Origin: Pelotomaculum sp. UBA3102
GTDB taxonomy: Bacteria > Bacillota > Desulfotomaculia > Desulfotomaculales > Pelotomaculaceae
NCBI GenBank assembly: GCA_002365865.1
Contig: DFAQ01000036.1
Coordinates: 4,083 to 45,402 of the forward strand
Reading direction: 5' to 3'
DNA: 41,320 nucleotides
Shown: piece by piece, positions 39,940-41,320 of the stretch
Numbering within the stretch: position 1 is the stretch's first letter
How the letters are laid out: the number at the start of each line of letters is the position of its first letter
Translations under genes and position numbers: made by a program
Notes under the pieces: model-generated
The model's database searches: none
What the model saw: the letters and a program-made list of their open reading frames with translations, nothing else
What the model was told of the DNA's origin: nothing

Positions 39940-41229
39940 ATGTCGACAATAATAAACGAAGTTTTGGCCCGGGAAATACTTGACTCCCGCGGCAATCCGA
40001 CAGTAGAGGTCGAAGTTTATCTGGAAAACGGAACCGTGGGCAGGGCCGCCGCTCCTTCCGGGGCCTCTACCGGTGCCTACGAAGCGGTAGAATTGCGGGA
40101 CGGTGACGAGAGCCGGTATAAAGGCAAGGGAGTATTGCAGGCGGTTGAAAACGTAAATTCTGATATCGGTCCTGAGATTATAGATTACGATGCCACCGAC
40201 CAGCTGGGTGTCGACCAAGCCATGATTGAGCTGGACGGTACGCCGAACAAGAACCGGTTGGGGGCCAACGCAATTATCGCCGTTTCCATGGCGGTGGCCA
40301 AAGCAGCCGCTGAAGCCGTGGGCCTGCCGCTTTACCAGTACCTGGGCGGGGCAAACGCCAAGATTCTGCCGGTCCCGATGATGAATATATTAAACGGGGG
40401 CAAACACGCCGACAATAACGTCGATATCCAGGAATTCATGATCATGCCGGTGGGCGCGCCGGGATTTGCCGAGGCCCTGCGCATGGGGGCGGAGGTTTAC
40501 CACACCCTGAAGGCGGTGCTTAAAAAACAAGGATTAAATACGGCCGTGGGTGACGAGGGCGGCTTTGCCCCGATGCTGGAATCCAACGAGGCGGCCCTGG
40601 CCGTAATTGTTGAGGCGATAAAAGCCGCCGGTTATACTCCCGGCGCGGATGTGGCCCTGGCGCTCGATCCGGCGGCCACTGAGTTTTACCAGGACGGCAA
40701 ATACGTTTTCCAGGCCGAGGGCAAAAGCCGGACGGCTGATGAAATGATTGAGTACTACGCCATGCTGGCAGACAAGTATCCCATTATTTCCATCGAAGAC
40801 GGTTTGGCAGAGGATGACTGGGAGGGCTGGCGCCGGCTGACCGAGAGACTGGGCCGGCAGGTGCAGCTTGTCGGGGACGATATTTTCGTCACCAACACCG
40901 AAAGACTGGCCCGCGGGATCGATGCGGGAGTGGCCAATTCGATTCTGATTAAATTAAACCAGATCGGGACCGTCACCGAGACCATGGAGGCAGTGGAAAT
41001 GGCCAGGCAGGCCGGTTACACCGCCGTGGTGTCGCACCGCTCGGGTGAGACCGAGGACGTGACCATAGCCGACCTGGTGGTAGCATTAAACTGCGGCCAG
41101 ATTAAGACGGGCGCCCCCTGCCGCTCGGACCGGGTCGCCAAGTACAACCAGCTGCTTAGAATAGAGGAAGAACTCGGTTCGCTGGCCGTTTATAAGGGTA
41201 AAAAGAGCCTGTATAATATCAAGTCTTAG
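39940..41229 (+). CDS. eno: Enolase
   Basis: Enolase converts 2-phosphoglycerate to phosphoenolpyruvate with magnesium. The 429-residue product is complete. It has the N-terminal AREILDSRGNPTVEVEV, the mobile loop APSGASTGAYEA, the catalytic Glu in VGDEGGFAP, metal ligands in ALDPAATEF, ISIEDGLAEDDW and LVGDDIFVTN, and the catalytic Lys in the SILIKLNQIGTVTET signature. In ALDPAATEF the usual family residues (LDxAASEF) read P and T at two positions, a conservative change. ATG 39940 has ACGAGGAGGAG upstream. It ends the glycolytic operon. Confidence 0.98.
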   Translation: MSTIINEVLAREILDSRGNPTVEVEVYLENGTVGRAAAPSGASTGAYEAVELRDGDESRYKGKGVLQAVENVNSDIGPEIIDYDATDQLGVDQAMIELDGTPNKNRLGANAIIAVSMAVAKAAAEAVGLPLYQYLGGANAKILPVPMMNILNGGKHADNNVDIQEFMIMPVGAPGFAEALRMGAEVYHTLKAVLKKQGLNTAVGDEGGFAPMLESNEAALAVIVEAIKAAGYTPGADVALALDPAATEFYQDGKYVFQAEGKSRTADEMIEYYAMLADKYPIISIEDGLAEDDWEGWRRLTERLGRQVQLVGDDIFVTNTERLARGIDAGVANSILIKLNQIGTVTETMEAVEMARQAGYTAVVSHRSGETEDVTIADLVVALNCGQIKTGAPCRSDRVAKYNQLLRIEEELGSLAVYKGKKSLYNIKS

Positions 41230-41266
41230 CGGGTGGAGTTCAGGCCGGGTAAAATTTAAAGCAGGA

Positions 41267-41295
41267 TTGTCAGCTTTTTTATCGTATGATATAAT
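41267..41295 (+). promoter_or_regulatory. Promoter for a gene beyond the window
   Basis: TTGTCA at 41267-41272 and TATAAT at 41290-41295 are 17 bases apart, with TG at 41287-41288 forming an extended -10. The downstream gene is not in the window; secG often follows eno in Firmicutes. No clear terminator is seen between eno and this promoter. Confidence 0.65.
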
Positions 41296-41320
41296 GTCTT
41301 AGTACTACAGCGTAATATTG

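Overview
This is a chromosomal housekeeping region of a Gram-positive, spore-forming Firmicute, most likely a member of the Desulfotomaculum/Pelotomaculum lineage (Peptococcaceae). The evidence is the YlmC/YmxH sporulation protein, long-form HPF, a minJ-like gene, the RapZ-YvcK-WhiA cluster, a sigma-54 gene in front of the glycolytic operon, strong AGGAGG ribosome binding sites, many TTG starts and a moderately GC-rich composition. The lineage is an inference from gene content, not a database match. I see no prophage, insertion sequence, CRISPR array, rRNA or tRNA. All genes but one lie on the + strand.

Layout. 1-4374: ymxH-like gene, metK with a structured leader, a membrane diguanylate cyclase and comF. 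4375-4799: an AT-rich gap with a cluster of DnaA-box-like sites. 4800-9729: a cold-shock gene, hpf, secA, and prfB with its programmed frameshift. 9886-12637: a YitT-family membrane protein and a transketolase split into two genes. 12818-18179: an envelope and division block (ftsE, ftsX, an EnvC/LytM-like protein, ctpA, and a membrane-PDZ protein like MinJ). 18335-19526: a CooT-like 62-residue protein with a perfect consensus promoter, a family 4 uracil-DNA glycosylase, and the single minus-strand gene (DUF2508-like). 19713-26510: uvrB-uvrA-uvrC behind a probable LexA box. 26607-30181: a Cof-type phosphatase, a ROK glucokinase, a phosphoglucose/phosphomannose isomerase and a broken PHP-domain gene. 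30215-33470: rapZ, yvcK, whiA. 33638-41229: rpoN, then gap-pgk-tpiA-gpmI-eno.

How it fits together. The order comF-hpf-secA-prfB-(YitT)-ftsEX-ctp-minJ-uvrBA resembles that of Bacillus subtilis, as I recall it, without the flagellar genes that lie between comF and hpf there. FtsEX and the EnvC-like protein form a plausible module for controlling peptidoglycan hydrolysis at division. ROK kinase and PGI/PMI supply upper glycolysis, and the rpoN-linked operon supplies the triose phase from glyceraldehyde-3-phosphate to phosphoenolpyruvate, with YvcK/RapZ-type carbon and envelope regulators between them.

I do not find a clear novel multi-gene system. The observations most worth checking are small: the DnaA-box cluster, the duplicated promoter and alternative pairing in the metK leader, the structured leader of the CooT-like gene, the His-to-Asp change in the LytM site next to FtsEX, the broken PHP gene, the unusual coenzyme-binding residues of GAPDH, and a 27-codon CheD-like fragment.
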